A stretch of 64,000 nt of DNA from Alcaligenes sp. SORT26 (GTDB lineage: Bacteria; Pseudomonadota; Gammaproteobacteria; Burkholderiales; Burkholderiaceae_B). A model generated the notes under the pieces. It was not told the origin of the DNA, did not search any database, and saw nothing but the letters and a program-made list of their open reading frames with translations. The stretch spans positions 1,736,001 through 1,800,000 of the forward strand of contig NZ_CP070975.1 of the NCBI RefSeq assembly GCF_017377875.1. The letters run 5' to 3'. Below are positions 1 through 9,178 of this stretch, one piece after another (the stretch's first letter is position 1; each line of letters opens with the position of its first letter). Position numbers and translations under genes: made by a program.

Positions 1-21
1 CAGCAATACTGCTTTTTTCAT
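1..21 (-). CDS. N-terminus of a protein cut by the window edge
   Basis: An ATG at 19-21 on the minus strand opens a frame reading MKKAVLL, which runs off the left edge. A strong ribosome-binding site (GGGGAGG) lies just upstream of it, and the gene follows the cytochrome c gene by 16 bases. The lysines followed by hydrophobic residues look like the start of a signal peptide. A second c-type cytochrome would fit the context, but only seven residues are visible, so the identity is a guess. Confidence 0.5.
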
Positions 22-37
22 AGCTGCCTCCCCGTCC

Positions 38-394
38 TTAAGGTTTGTTGCCCGCGTAATACGCGGCAATATCCGCCATGTCCTGTTCAGACAGGCTCAG
101 CGCAATGGCTTGCATGGTGGGGAAGGTTCGGGCGCCGCTGGCATATTCCTTAAGCGCCGCTTCAATATAAGCGGCCCCTTGCCCGGCAATCATGGGGACG
201 TGATAGACCTCGGGAAAGCTTGCCTTGTAACCGGGCAAGCCATGACAGCCTATACACATGGAGACCTTGTCGCGCGCCGCCTCGGGATTGGCCTTGATTG
301 GCTCGGAATCCTGCGCCTGGGCTGCTGACAGCAGACAGGAGCTTGAGGCTAGAAGAAAGAAAGAGACATACCGCTTCATTTGCAACTTCATCAT
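38..394 (-). CDS. Small periplasmic class I cytochrome c
   Basis: The 118-residue product starts with a signal peptide ending near AAQA and has a single haem-attachment motif CIGCH around residues 47-51. A methionine in FPTMQA, in the C-terminal half, is the likely distal haem ligand. The length matches c553/c5-type electron carriers that shuttle electrons in the periplasm. ATG 394 has no clear ribosome-binding site. The ATG at 379 (MKRYVSF) gives a more usual signal peptide and may be the real start. The next gene begins 16 bases downstream with a strong ribosome-binding site, so the two are probably co-transcribed. The family call is firm; the redox partner is unknown. Confidence 0.85.
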   Translation of the reverse strand: MMKLQMKRYVSFFLLASSSCLLSAAQAQDSEPIKANPEAARDKVSMCIGCHGLPGYKASFPEVYHVPMIAGQGAAYIEAALKEYASGARTFPTMQAIALSLSEQDMADIAAYYAGNKP

Positions 395-611
395 CGCTAT
401 TCGCTTTGTCGTGGAGTTGAAAACGGTCCGGGTCAGGCTCTGCGTCTATTGCAGCAAAGGGGGAATCAACGCGATACCTGGCTCTGTGATGCTGACCGAC
501 GAGTACTGAGTCGATTGTATGATAATTGCCAAGGATGACTGATACTAGTATTTATACCCGAGTTTCTATTCTTGACAGATCAACATTTTAAGTACAAGTT
601 TGAGCCGACTT

Positions 612-1469
612 ATGACTACTGCGACCCGTTTTGAAGGCACCGATCAATACGTTGCCACTGATGATTTGAAGCTGGCTGTCAACGCCGCCCTGACACTACA
701 ACGCCCTTTGTTGATCAAAGGTGAGCCCGGTACCGGTAAAACCTTGCTGGCGATAGAAGTGGCCCGCGCACTGGGCCGCCCCCTGCTGCAATGGCACATC
801 AAGTCCACCACTAAAGCGCACCAGGGCCTGTATGAATATGACGCTGTCTCGCGTCTGCGCGATTCCCAGTTGGGCGATGAAAAAGTCCGCGATATTGGCA
901 ACTACATTGTTCAAGGCACCCTGTGGCAAGCCTTCGAGTCCGACGAACCCACCGTGGTGCTGATCGACGAAATCGACAAGGCCGATATCGAATTCCCCAA
1001 TGACCTGCTGCAAGAGCTGGATCGCATGGAGTTTCATGTGTACGAGACTCGTCAAACCGTTACCGCGCGTCATCGCCCCTTGATCATCATTACGTCCAAT
1101 AACGAAAAAGATCTGCCCGACGCCTTCTTGCGCCGCTGTTTCTTTCACTACATCCGCTTCCCCGAGCGCGAGACCATGGAACAGATTGTGGCCGTGCACT
1201 ACCCCAATCTGCGCAGCGATATTCTGTCCAGCGCCCTGGACACCTTCTTTGCCCTGCGTGATGTCCCTGGCCTGAAAAAGAAACCGTCCACCTCGGAATT
1301 TCTGGACTGGCTGCGTCTGCTGCTGGCCAACGACATTCCTGCCGATGCCCTGCACGAGCTGGATGAAGGTCTGCCCCCCATGGCCGGTGCCTTGCTGAAG
1401 AACGAACAGGACTTGTCCTTGATGCAACGTCTGGCCGCCATGAGCCAACGCAGCCAGCGCCGGAGCTGA
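612..1469 (+). CDS. MoxR-family AAA+ ATPase
   Basis: This 285-residue AAA+ ATPase carries a Walker A motif GEPGTGKT near residue 41, a Walker B motif VVLIDEIDKAD near residue 115 and a sensor-1 segment IIITSNNEKDLPDAF. The order and length match MoxR/CoxD-type chaperone ATPases, which work with VWA proteins to mature or remodel metal-containing enzymes. The frame also has a TTG at 600, but ATG 612 fits the family N-terminus (MTTATRF) better. The gene is followed one base later by a GNAT gene and then by a VWA gene whose start overlaps it, so the three form an operon. The enzyme it activates is not evident here. Confidence 0.88.
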   Translation: MTTATRFEGTDQYVATDDLKLAVNAALTLQRPLLIKGEPGTGKTLLAIEVARALGRPLLQWHIKSTTKAHQGLYEYDAVSRLRDSQLGDEKVRDIGNYIVQGTLWQAFESDEPTVVLIDEIDKADIEFPNDLLQELDRMEFHVYETRQTVTARHRPLIIITSNNEKDLPDAFLRRCFFHYIRFPERETMEQIVAVHYPNLRSDILSSALDTFFALRDVPGLKKKPSTSEFLDWLRLLLANDIPADALHELDEGLPPMAGALLKNEQDLSLMQRLAAMSQRSQRRS

Positions 1470-1470
1470 T

Positions 1471-2091
1471 ATGCAAACAAGCGCTTTTTCCCAGCCAATC
1501 GCTCCCCTGACGCTGGAAGGATGGGGAGTGCGTCTGGAGCCTTTGCAACTGGCGCATGTGGAACTGCTGGAAGCGGCTGCGGCCGATGGCGAGCTTTGGA
1601 ATGTGCGTGTGACGAGCGTACCCGCCCCGGGCCAGGCTCAGGACTATGTACAAAAGGCGCTGGACGGTCTGGATCAAGGCCATATGCTGCCCTTTCTGGT
1701 GCGTGACCTGACAACTGACCGAACGGTCGGCACCACGCGCTATCACGACATTATTGCGCCAGTGGCCCGCCTGGAAATCGGCTACACCTGGTACGCTCGC
1801 AGCGCCCAGCGCAGTCACGTCAATACCGCGGCCAAGCTGCTCTTGTTGCAACATGCGTTCGAGACCCTGGGAGCCGGAGTCGTAGGCTGGCGCACTGACC
1901 ATCTGAACTTCAAATCCCAACAAGCGATCACCCGCCTGGGAGCACGTTTTGATGGCCGCATTCGCCACCACGCTATCCGCCGCGACGGCTCGATACGCGA
2001 CACCATGTTCTACAGCTTGATGGCAGGCGAGTGGCCCGATACCCGCGCCCACTTGCTGGACAAACTAAGGCAGCACAGCCATGTTGCTTGA
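1471..2091 (+). CDS. GNAT N-acetyltransferase, RimJ/RimL-like
   Basis: The 206-residue product resembles the RimJ/RimL branch of the GNAT fold. It has an N-terminal LEPLQLAHVELL segment, a central strand RLEIGYTWYARSAQR followed by NTAAKLLLLQHAFE (the acetyl-CoA-binding region), and VGWRTDHLNFKSQQAITRLGAR, typical of the subfamily. Such enzymes transfer acetyl groups from acetyl-CoA to protein N-termini or small amines; the substrate here is unknown. It starts one base after the MoxR-type gene and overlaps the VWA gene by 11 bases, so the three are translated from one mRNA. Its position inside a MoxR-VWA pair is unusual. Confidence 0.85.
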   Translation: MQTSAFSQPIAPLTLEGWGVRLEPLQLAHVELLEAAAADGELWNVRVTSVPAPGQAQDYVQKALDGLDQGHMLPFLVRDLTTDRTVGTTRYHDIIAPVARLEIGYTWYARSAQRSHVNTAAKLLLLQHAFETLGAGVVGWRTDHLNFKSQQAITRLGARFDGRIRHHAIRRDGSIRDTMFYSLMAGEWPDTRAHLLDKLRQHSHVA

Positions 2092-3253
2092 TTTCTTCTA
2101 CCACCTGCGCGAACGCGGCTTGCCGGTTTCCATTCAGGAACACCTGACGCTGCTGGACGCCCTGTGCAAAGGCATCATGCCGCCCACGCTGGACGACTTC
2201 TATCATCTGTCCAGACTGGTACTGATCAAGGACGAAACGCTTTACGACCGCTTTGATCTGGCCTTTGGCGAGTTCTATCAGCCACAACTTGAAGCCCTGG
2301 CCAAGGATAAGACCTTGCCTGAGGACTGGCTGCGCAAAACTCTGACGCGTAACCTGACCCCGGAACAAAAAGCCGCGCTGGAAAAGCATGGTCTGGACAA
2401 GCTGCTGGAGATGTTCAAAGAGCGTTTGAAAGAACAGCAGGGACGTCATGCTGGCGGCAGCAAATGGATTGGCACGGGCGGCTCTTCACCTTTTGGACAC
2501 GGTGGCTATCACCCCGAAGGTATCCGTATCGGCGGCCCTTCTGCTGGAAATCGCACCGCCATCAAAGTCTGGGAAAAGCGCGAGTTCGTGGACTACGACG
2601 ACCAGCAAGAACTGGGCACACGCAACTTCAAGATGGCTTTGCGACGCCTGCGCCGCTTTGCCCGCCAAGGCGCCCCCACCGAGCTGGATCTGGACAGCAC
2701 CATACGCGAGACAGCTCGCAACGCGGGCATGCTGGATCTGCAAATGCAGGCCGAGCGACAAAACCGCGTGAATGTGCTGATGCTGCTGGATATAGGCGGC
2801 AGCATGGATGACCATATCGCTCAGGTGGAAGCCCTGTTCTCGGCCGCACGTTCCGAATTCAAACACCTGGAGGCCTACTACTTCCATAACTGCGTGTATG
2901 AATCCGTATGGCGGAACAATTCACGCCGCCAAAGCGAAAGACTGGAAACCTGGGATTTGCTGCGCAAGTACAACGAGGACTGGCGCATCATTATCGTGGG
3001 TGACGCCACCATGAGCCCTTACGAGATCATGGCTCCAGGTGGCTCTGTTGAGCACTACAACAAGGAAACCGGCGCAGCCTGGCTGCAAAGGCTGAACGAC
3101 CACTGGCCCCGTATTGCCTGGCTCAACCCCGAGCCACAGGCTTACTGGCCCTACCGCCAATCCATCGCCATCATTCAGAACCTGATGTCCGACCATATGT
3201 ACCCCGTTACCAGCGCAGGGCTGGAAGAGGCGATGCGGTACTTGTCGCGGTAG
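2081..3253 (+). CDS. VWA-domain protein, CoxE-like
   Basis: The 390-residue protein begins with a helical CoxE-like region (FFYHLRERGLPVSIQEHL) and ends with a von Willebrand factor A domain. The metal-ion-dependent adhesion site is partly kept as DIGGSMDD near residue 237, where the canonical motif is DxSxS and the first S is replaced by G. A glycine-rich stretch (GGSKWIGTGGSSPFG) lies near residue 125. VWA proteins next to MoxR ATPases act as partners in maturation of metalloenzymes or membrane complexes. The start overlaps the end of the GNAT gene by 11 bases. A bidirectional terminator follows. Confidence 0.87.
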   Translation: MLLDFFYHLRERGLPVSIQEHLTLLDALCKGIMPPTLDDFYHLSRLVLIKDETLYDRFDLAFGEFYQPQLEALAKDKTLPEDWLRKTLTRNLTPEQKAALEKHGLDKLLEMFKERLKEQQGRHAGGSKWIGTGGSSPFGHGGYHPEGIRIGGPSAGNRTAIKVWEKREFVDYDDQQELGTRNFKMALRRLRRFARQGAPTELDLDSTIRETARNAGMLDLQMQAERQNRVNVLMLLDIGGSMDDHIAQVEALFSAARSEFKHLEAYYFHNCVYESVWRNNSRRQSERLETWDLLRKYNEDWRIIIVGDATMSPYEIMAPGGSVEHYNKETGAAWLQRLNDHWPRIAWLNPEPQAYWPYRQSIAIIQNLMSDHMYPVTSAGLEEAMRYLSR

Positions 3254-3289
3254 AACAACGCCAAGCCAACGTCAGCACACCTCAGCCAT

Positions 3290-3328
3290 AAAAAAACCCG
3301 CATGCTCATCAGACCATGCGGGTTTTGA
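3290..3328. terminator. Bidirectional terminator between VWA and DUF2968 genes
   Basis: The inverted repeat CCCGCATG (3297-3304) and CATGCGGG (3315-3322) is flanked by an A-run on the left and TTTT on the right. It can end transcription from both convergent genes. Confidence 0.85.
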
Positions 3329-3346
3329 TTGATTGCCTGATGGCGA

Positions 3347-4060
3347 TCAGCGTCCTTTCTGCCTCTGCAACATACCGGCACGTTGCTGCTCCAGATCCTT
3401 GATCTGACGCTGCAACTCTCGCAACTGCTCGCGGGCTTCGCGTTCCTGCTCTGCCAGTGCATAGGCTTCGCGGCGGGACTCTTCACGCTGGGCGATAGCC
3501 AGGGCCTCTTGCTGACGTTGCAAAGCCAGATCATTTTGCAAAACGGTCAACTGATCGGCGCTTTCATTCAATTGCTTTTCGGCTTTCGCCACTTCCGCCT
3601 GCAGCTTGATGCGCTCCAGATCAGCAGCGGCATAGTCCACGGTGTCCTGACGGTACTGGGTGTACATGCGCTCAGCCAGGGACTCATCGGTGGTCTTGAA
3701 GACGCGCCAGAATTCGCGCTGCTGGAACAAGGCGACGTAGTAAGTCATGCTATCGGCCGCGAACAGCAAGCTGGCACCAAAGCGGCCGTTATAGGCGGTA
3801 CGCAGTTCCTGGACGGCACGGGCCTGAATCAACTGCTGCAACTGGGCCACAGTCGTGTTCTGGTAAGCCGGGGCGGCTGCGGGCGCAGGGGCAGCAGCCG
3901 GAGCGGCAACAGGGGCCACTTCTTCGACATCTTGCTCCTGGGTTTGCGCCACGACGGGTCGCTCTGGTTCCTGGTTCAAGGACACCGAGCTGCACGCTGA
4001 CAATAAAAGAAGTCCTCCCAAGGACAGCAACACCGCCGTCTTCTGACTAAGGTTCACCAT
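3347..4060 (-). CDS. DUF2968 outer-membrane lipoprotein
   Basis: The 237-residue protein has a lipoprotein signal with lipobox LSAC and serine at +2, which suggests outer-membrane sorting. A proline/alanine-rich linker follows, then AQLQQLIQARAVQELRTAYNGRFGASLLF and a long C-terminal charged coiled coil (KAEKQLNESADQL onwards). This layout matches the betaproteobacterial DUF2968 family, whose function is not known. The start at 4060 is preferred over ATG 4066 because AAGGG sits 6 bases before it but touches the earlier ATG. The gene lies downstream of the Tad cluster on the same strand, but a 60-base gap leaves it open whether it belongs to that operon. Confidence 0.82.
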   Translation of the reverse strand: MVNLSQKTAVLLSLGGLLLLSACSSVSLNQEPERPVVAQTQEQDVEEVAPVAAPAAAPAPAAAPAYQNTTVAQLQQLIQARAVQELRTAYNGRFGASLLFAADSMTYYVALFQQREFWRVFKTTDESLAERMYTQYRQDTVDYAAADLERIKLQAEVAKAEKQLNESADQLTVLQNDLALQRQQEALAIAQREESRREAYALAEQEREAREQLRELQRQIKDLEQQRAGMLQRQKGR

Positions 4061-4120
4061 ACCCATCCCTTGATAATCAATTTTTTGTGATTAGCTTGAT
4101 ACACAGAATCAGCCCGTATT

Positions 4121-5524
4121 CTAAACGCGGCTTGTCGCATCTTGTGCCTTTATGTTGAATTTGCGCATCTTTTCCCACAAGACTTTACGAGATATCCCTA
4201 ATACAGCCGCCGTATCCTGCCGTCGCCAGTTCTGGGTATCCAGTACGGTAATGATGCGGGCACGTTCCTCTTGCTCCTGTGCATTCAGGCTGATCACCGG
4301 CTCGGGCCGCTCCAGGATAGGCGCCCCTTCAGGCAAGGCCATGACAGGAGCCATGACAGGGGCGTTGAAACGCTCCAGCACTTGTCGCAACTGCACCGAT
4401 TCCCAGGCACCAAATTGCTTGCTCATGACGGCGACGCGTTCAACCAGATTGGCCAGTTCACGCACATTACCGTTAAAGCGCATGCTGCCTACGGCATCCA
4501 GCACCCATTGCGGAATATCTTCAACGTCGCACTCCAGCGCCTGTTCCAGCAAGGCGCAGAAAATAGCGATCTTTTCCTGGGAGCCGCGCTGCTCCAGATT
4601 GGGAATCAGCAGCTCCACCACGGCCAAACGGTAATACAGGTCTGCCCGGAACAGGCCTTGCTGCACCAGACCCAAGAGGTTCTTATTGGTGGCCGCCACC
4701 ATACGAAAATCAACCGGAATTTGCTGTGTGGACCCCAGGCGCGTCACTGCACGTTGCTCCAGCACGCGCAACAGTTTCACCTGTTGATGCAAAGGCAAAT
4801 CCCCGATTTCATCCAGAAATAACGTACCTTGATCCGCCTGCTCAAAATAGCCTTTATGGGCACCAATCGCGCCGGTAAAAGCACCTTTGGCGTGACCAAA
4901 GAAATGCGCCTCGAACAGGCCTTCAGGAACCGCTCCGCAGTTCACGGGAACAAAAGGGCCCTGGGCACGGGCAGAGCGCTCATGCAGCAATTGGGCGATA
5001 CGCTCTTTGCCCACCCCGGTTTCACCATGAATCAGGACGCTGGCACCGCTGTCAGCGTACATATCGGCCTCTGCTATCAAAGCACGCATCACAGGTGATA
5101 CAGCCACTAAGGGTTGCGGTCCGCCCTGCCCTTCACGCTCGACCTGAGCCGTCAATCCGGCCAGCTTGGCAACCAGCGTACGCAGCTCGGCCTGACTGAA
5201 GGACAAGGGCAAGGTATAGGAATAGGCTGAAGGGTAAAAACGCGGGTCATAGCCTCTGTCTTCCGAGGCCACCCAAATCACCGGAATAGCATGTTCCACC
5301 AGCCACTGATGCTGCTCAAAGCGCCCTTGCGCCATCACGCTGACGGACACCAGTGCGACAGCATGGCGCGTGGGATGACGCTCCGCATCCAGGACCAATG
5401 CAGGCTCTACACGCATGACCGCTACCGAACTGGGTTCCAAGGCGCGCTCGGCGCGCACCACCAGATCGGAGCTACCCTCCCAGACGTATAAAACAGGTTC
5501 ATTACCCATAAAGCTGACGCTCAT
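4121..5524 (-). CDS. Sigma-54-dependent activator with degenerate receiver, Tad-linked
   Basis: The 467-residue protein has an N-terminal region of about 130 residues that resembles a receiver domain but shows no obvious phospho-acceptor aspartate. An AAA+ sigma-54 interaction domain follows, with Walker A GETGVGKE near residue 166, the sigma-54-contacting GAFTGA loop near residue 213 and Walker [13 protein letters not shown] Fis-type helix-turn-helix ([19 protein letters not shown]) lies at the C-terminus. Such proteins bind upstream sites and activate sigma-54 promoters. The start at 5524 has the ribosome-binding site GGGAGG; an upstream in-frame ATG at 5572 would overlap tadG. It follows tadG by 20 bases as the probable last Tad gene. 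The sigma-54 promoters at 20613 and 23290 are plausible targets. Confidence 0.88.
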   Translation of the reverse strand: MSVSFMGNEPVLYVWEGSSDLVVRAERALEPSSVAVMRVEPALVLDAERHPTRHAVALVSVSVMAQGRFEQHQWLVEHAIPVIWVASEDRGYDPRFYPSAYSYTLPLSFSQAELRTLVAKLAGLTAQVEREGQGGPQPLVAVSPVMRALIAEADMYADSGASVLIHGETGVGKERIAQLLHERSARAQGPFVPVNCGAVPEGLFEAHFFGHAKGAFTGAIGAHKGYFEQADQGTLFLDEIGDLPLHQQVKLLRVLEQRAVTRLGSTQQIPVDFRMVAATNKNLLGLVQQGLFRADLYYRLAVVELLIPNLEQRGSQEKIAIFCALLEQALECDVEDIPQWVLDAVGSMRFNGNVRELANLVERVAVMSKQFGAWESVQLRQVLERFNAPVMAPVMALPEGAPILERPEPVISLNAQEQEERARIITVLDTQNWRRQDTAAVLGISRKVLWEKMRKFNIKAQDATSRV

Positions 5525-5544
5525 TGCTGTGTTCGCCTCCCGCC

Positions 5545-7617
5545 CTATTGCACCAGATAGGCAGTGCCGCACTGCACATCATGAAGTTTCACATCGGCCT
5601 CGACCAGGCTCAGACCCAGCAGCTTCAACAGTTCTTCCAGCAGGCCGCTCAAGCCTTGCAAGACCGGGTCCAGCAAAGCGATGACCAGACTGAGCACAGC
5701 ACCAACCAGATTGGAGTCTTTGAAAACCAAGGTCTCTACCGCGCCCGTGCGGCAATCGCGCATGGCTTTCTGCCCACCAATGCCAGCAAGCCCACACGCC
5801 ACATCACTCAAAGGAGCTCCCAGTAGCGTGGTCAACAAATTATCAACAAAACCCAAGGTGCCGCCCAAGACACCGATCAAGCCGTTCTGGCTCATAGTGC
5901 GGGCCAATTGATCCATCCGTTCCTTGGACCAGTTCATCTCGTTCACAACGGCAGAGACAGAGCGACCTGGGCCATCACCCACCAGACTTTCTGCCATCTG
6001 ACGCTTGCCCGATGCACCACTCCAGGGCGTGTTCAGCAGGTCGCCCAGAATGCCGGACAGAACCGCATCGGAGAGCAGGCTGACACTACGGGTCAAGTCC
6101 AATTGGGTCGCGTTGACAGTCTTTTCCGACGGCTGGCCCGGAGGGGCCGTCAAAGTGACATGGACCGGGTTTTTAGTATCAATCAAAGGCAAAGTGACTT
6201 TGGCCGTCAATGGCAAAATACCCAGCACATTAATCACCCGATGGCGCTGAATCTGACCAAAGGAGGTGTCCTTGCAGCTATTGCTGGTCGAGAAGAAATC
6301 CGAATGCGGAAATTTGCCTAAGCACACATTCACCAACGAAGAACTGACGGCAATCGTGGCCTGATTATCGGCAATCGGCGGACGGCACACATTGACCAGC
6401 TCACCCGTTGCCTGGGACAGCTCAATAATGATGGGCAGGCTGACTTCCGTACCCAGCACTTTAAGAATGGGGCCTGCCAAGGGAATCTTGGAGGTGTCCA
6501 GATTCAAATACACGCGCACACCGGCCGAGTTCGCTTTCGTTCCAATCCCGCCCATAGCGATACTGGGCGGTTCCACCACACGTACCCGCAGGTCCAGGGC
6601 GTTATTGAACATACCCGTCAAACCGGAAGGCAGCGCAGTCAGATTCAGATCAATCAGATTCTTGCCATTGGCCACCACCAAACCGGTGTTAACCAGTTGC
6701 AGCACATCCAGATTCACGTTCAGGGCGGACAAGGGATCCACACCATTGATGAGGGCCAAAATACCGCCCTCCCCCAACAGTTTCACGGGCAAATCCAGCG
6801 GTCCCACGCCCAGCAGCAGCTTGATGTATTCCTGCAAGGCCCCTACGTCCAGGCCCAGCGTTTTTTGTTGATTCAATAAATCCAGACTGGCGCTTAACAA
6901 ATCGGCCAGGGTCAGTTGCTCCAGACGCGTCAACTCCTCTGGCGTCCCCACCCCGGCAATCACCGTGGCCGGAAGCCCCAATGCTTTCAGCAAACCGGCA
7001 GGCGTGATCTTGGCATTCACCAAACCGGCTGAGTCCAGCACCGTCAATTGGTCCGGGCGCAGGCCTACGCCGCGCAGCAGGTTATAGACCAGGCCATTGC
7101 GTTTCAAGGACAGCAAGCGACTGCCCACAGAGAAGGTCGCCACAGGCTCGCTACTCTTGGCGGTAGCAACCGCCTCAATCACCGAGGACGTAAAAAAGGG
7201 AAATAAAGAAGGCGGCTGATAGCTCAAATGCACACGCACTGCGTCCGCAGGCAGAACCTGCGCAAAGCGCTGGCTGGCATCCGCCTGAGCACTATTCCAC
7301 TTGCCGCATAGTACCTTGGCTCCATCCCCCGTCAGGCCTGCAGCCGGGGAATTGGGCTGGCTGCGCAAACTGAACCGGGCCATATTCTGCCCTTGCTGAC
7401 AACCCAGCGCATCCCCTGAACCCAAGGATTGGGCACCGGCCAGGGCAGCCAGATCAGCCGCGTTCTGCAGATCCCGCTTCACATAGAAGTTATGCCCCAA
7501 GTGCGCCGCACCCAGCAGCACCAGCCCCACCAGCAAAGCCGCTGCCGCAGGCACAATAATGGAACCTTGCTGTTTGTGCATCGGCTGATTCTGGGTTCGA
7601 GTTCTTCCCCATTTCAT
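5545..7617 (-). CDS. tadG: TadG-like pilus assembly protein
   Basis: The 690-residue protein has one N-terminal transmembrane segment ([19 protein letters not shown]) followed by [20 protein letters not shown], the hallmark of the TadE/TadG N-terminal family. A large periplasmic region follows. TadG is an inner-membrane protein exposed to the periplasm and needed for Flp pilus function in other bacteria. ATG 7617 is preceded by GGAGAG. It sits between the DUF3613 gene and the sigma-54 activator gene within the Tad operon. The long C-terminal region has many leucine- and glycine-rich segments (for example [18 protein letters not shown]) that I cannot assign to a domain. Confidence 0.85.
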   Translation of the reverse strand: MKWGRTRTQNQPMHKQQGSIIVPAAAALLVGLVLLGAAHLGHNFYVKRDLQNAADLAALAGAQSLGSGDALGCQQGQNMARFSLRSQPNSPAAGLTGDGAKVLCGKWNSAQADASQRFAQVLPADAVRVHLSYQPPSLFPFFTSSVIEAVATAKSSEPVATFSVGSRLLSLKRNGLVYNLLRGVGLRPDQLTVLDSAGLVNAKITPAGLLKALGLPATVIAGVGTPEELTRLEQLTLADLLSASLDLLNQQKTLGLDVGALQEYIKLLLGVGPLDLPVKLLGEGGILALINGVDPLSALNVNLDVLQLVNTGLVVANGKNLIDLNLTALPSGLTGMFNNALDLRVRVVEPPSIAMGGIGTKANSAGVRVYLNLDTSKIPLAGPILKVLGTEVSLPIIIELSQATGELVNVCRPPIADNQATIAVSSSLVNVCLGKFPHSDFFSTSNSCKDTSFGQIQRHRVINVLGILPLTAKVTLPLIDTKNPVHVTLTAPPGQPSEKTVNATQLDLTRSVSLLSDAVLSGILGDLLNTPWSGASGKRQMAESLVGDGPGRSVSAVVNEMNWSKERMDQLARTMSQNGLIGVLGGTLGFVDNLLTTLLGAPLSDVACGLAGIGGQKAMRDCRTGAVETLVFKDSNLVGAVLSLVIALLDPVLQGLSGLLEELLKLLGLSLVEADVKLHDVQCGTAYLVQ

Positions 7618-7651
7618 GTCGCTCTCCTAACCCGCTCTACCCCAGTGGGCT

Positions 7652-8146
7652 TTAATCACTACCGTTTGTTTTGATGCGTTCTTTCATGTACTCGGGGATG
7701 GGGTGCTTGAAACTTTCCAAGTAGCGATCCCAGGCCAGATTGGCTGCCGCACCGTGTACGGGCAACACCTTGCCTTCTCGATCCGGGTCGGCCTGCATGC
7801 TGAGCAAGCTGCGGGTATCCGACCCCACCTCAAGGCGGGGGGGAATATGGCGGCGCTCGTTTTGCACGTGCACAGGCAGGCCTTCAACTTCGGGCCAGGG
7901 GTGCACTTCTTCATCGCTCAAGCGGTATTTCTCGTAAGGCTGGCGTTCGGCAGGCGTTGTGGCAGCAGCCGCAGCAGGGGCAGCCGGTGTATGCACACCT
8001 TGATTGCTGGCTGCCGCCGGGCTAGTGCTGACCGGATAGGTGCTGGTCCCAGAGACCATCGCTCCGGTCAGGGGAGGCTGTGTCTGCGCCCAGGCACCGC
8101 TGGCCATCAATAGAGTGCAGCAGGCCAAAATGCGGGATCGGTTCAT
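7652..8146 (-). CDS. DUF3613 periplasmic protein of the Tad cluster
   Basis: The 164-residue protein has a signal peptide ending at AWA-QTQ and an Ala/Pro-rich linker. A C-terminal segment around KYRLSDEEVHPWPEVE and ANLAWDRYLESFKHPIPE resembles the small DUF3613 proteins encoded in Tad clusters of beta- and gammaproteobacteria. Their role is not established. ATG 8146 is preceded by AAGGAT at a good distance. It lies 25 bases after tadD. Confidence 0.75.
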   Translation of the reverse strand: MNRSRILACCTLLMASGAWAQTQPPLTGAMVSGTSTYPVSTSPAAASNQGVHTPAAPAAAAATTPAERQPYEKYRLSDEEVHPWPEVEGLPVHVQNERRHIPPRLEVGSDTRSLLSMQADPDREGKVLPVHGAAANLAWDRYLESFKHPIPEYMKERIKTNGSD

Positions 8147-8171
8147 TGCGATATCCTTGAAAAAACAGCAA

Positions 8172-9173
8172 TCAATTCATTGACGAGGGCACAGGGCCCA
8201 GGCTCTCCAGCAAGGGCCGGTTCAGCCCTGCTTGTGTAGCGGAAACCACGGCACGACCACGATCAGAGTTCACCACCGGGTTCCGAGAGTGAACAGAGCG
8301 GCTGGCTCCCACCTGAGTCACCGTATTCACGGTCGCAGGACTTAAGGCCACTACCTGGGCTCTGGCCTGCTCATCCTGAGCAGCGGCCGCCAACCGCAGA
8401 TCCTGCTGTTTTTGCTGTTGCTGACGTGCATGCAGTTGCTCCAGCTCGTGGCCGATTTGCTCGGCCATCTGCGCTACCGCCTGCTGGGTAGCCGAGTCCA
8501 TTCCGGCTTGCTGCATCACAAAGCTGGCTCGTTGCGGCTCCTGACTGACCAATAAATACAGAGCCATATTGCTCAAAATCTTGGGGTTATCCGGGGCCAG
8601 TTCAGCAGCCTTGCCCAGAGCCAGCCGCGCCTCCTGAGGGCGACCGGAACGCAAATAGGCATAGGCCAGATCACTTTGCACAATGGCATTGGTCGGGTCT
8701 TGCTGTGCCGCTTGCTTCAAGTAATGAGCCGCCTGCTCAAAGTGCTGTTGAGAACCCGCGATCAAGCCCAAACCCTGATACGCCCGACCAGCAACCGGCG
8801 TATTGACCAAGGATTGAAAGGTGTGGGCCGCCTGCTCCAATTGGCCGGTCTGACGCTGGGCCTCGGCCCGCAGCACCATGACTTCAGGGTCTGCACCGTA
8901 TTCTTTTTCCATGGCCTCTGCGTAAGCCAGCGAGGCAAAATACCGCCCCTGCTTTTGAGTTTCTTCCAGCATGCGCACAGCCATCTGCCTGTCGCTGGGC
9001 TTGCGTTTTTCCCAGTGCTCAATCTCTTTGCTTTGCAAGAAGGCTTCTTGTTCCTGTTGCTGACGCACCAGCTCGTAAGCCGAGTCAGTGGTGGAGCAGG
9101 CCACCAGCAAAGCACTGCTCAAACCCAATGCAGCCCAGCGCATCACGGGACGAATCCATGTCGACGTTTTCAT
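8172..9173 (-). CDS. tadD: TadD, tetratricopeptide lipoprotein of the Flp pilus
   Basis: The 333-residue lipoprotein has lipobox VAC (SSALLVACS) and a run of tetratricopeptide repeats over about residues 70-210 (for example QQDPTNAIVQSDLAYAYLRSGRPQEA). A Gln-rich helix follows. TadD is thought to act like a pilotin that helps insert the RcpA secretin in the outer membrane. The start at 9173 is chosen because GGAGG lies 9 bases upstream, whereas it touches the alternative ATG at 9182. The ribosome-binding site lies at the end of tadC, so the two genes are translationally coupled. Confidence 0.88.
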   Translation of the reverse strand: MKTSTWIRPVMRWAALGLSSALLVACSTTDSAYELVRQQQEQEAFLQSKEIEHWEKRKPSDRQMAVRMLEETQKQGRYFASLAYAEAMEKEYGADPEVMVLRAEAQRQTGQLEQAAHTFQSLVNTPVAGRAYQGLGLIAGSQQHFEQAAHYLKQAAQQDPTNAIVQSDLAYAYLRSGRPQEARLALGKAAELAPDNPKILSNMALYLLVSQEPQRASFVMQQAGMDSATQQAVAQMAEQIGHELEQLHARQQQQKQQDLRLAAAAQDEQARAQVVALSPATVNTVTQVGASRSVHSRNPVVNSDRGRAVVSATQAGLNRPLLESLGPVPSSMN

Positions 9174-9178
9174 CAAAG

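Noticed and set aside
572-600. Sigma-70 promoter before the MoxR gene
   Set aside because: TTGACA at 572-577 is perfect, but no acceptable -10 box follows at 16-18 bases.
696-1448. Long minus-strand open frame opposite the MoxR gene
   Set aside because: It is the antisense of a gene with intact AAA+ motifs; its own product is low in complexity and matches nothing.
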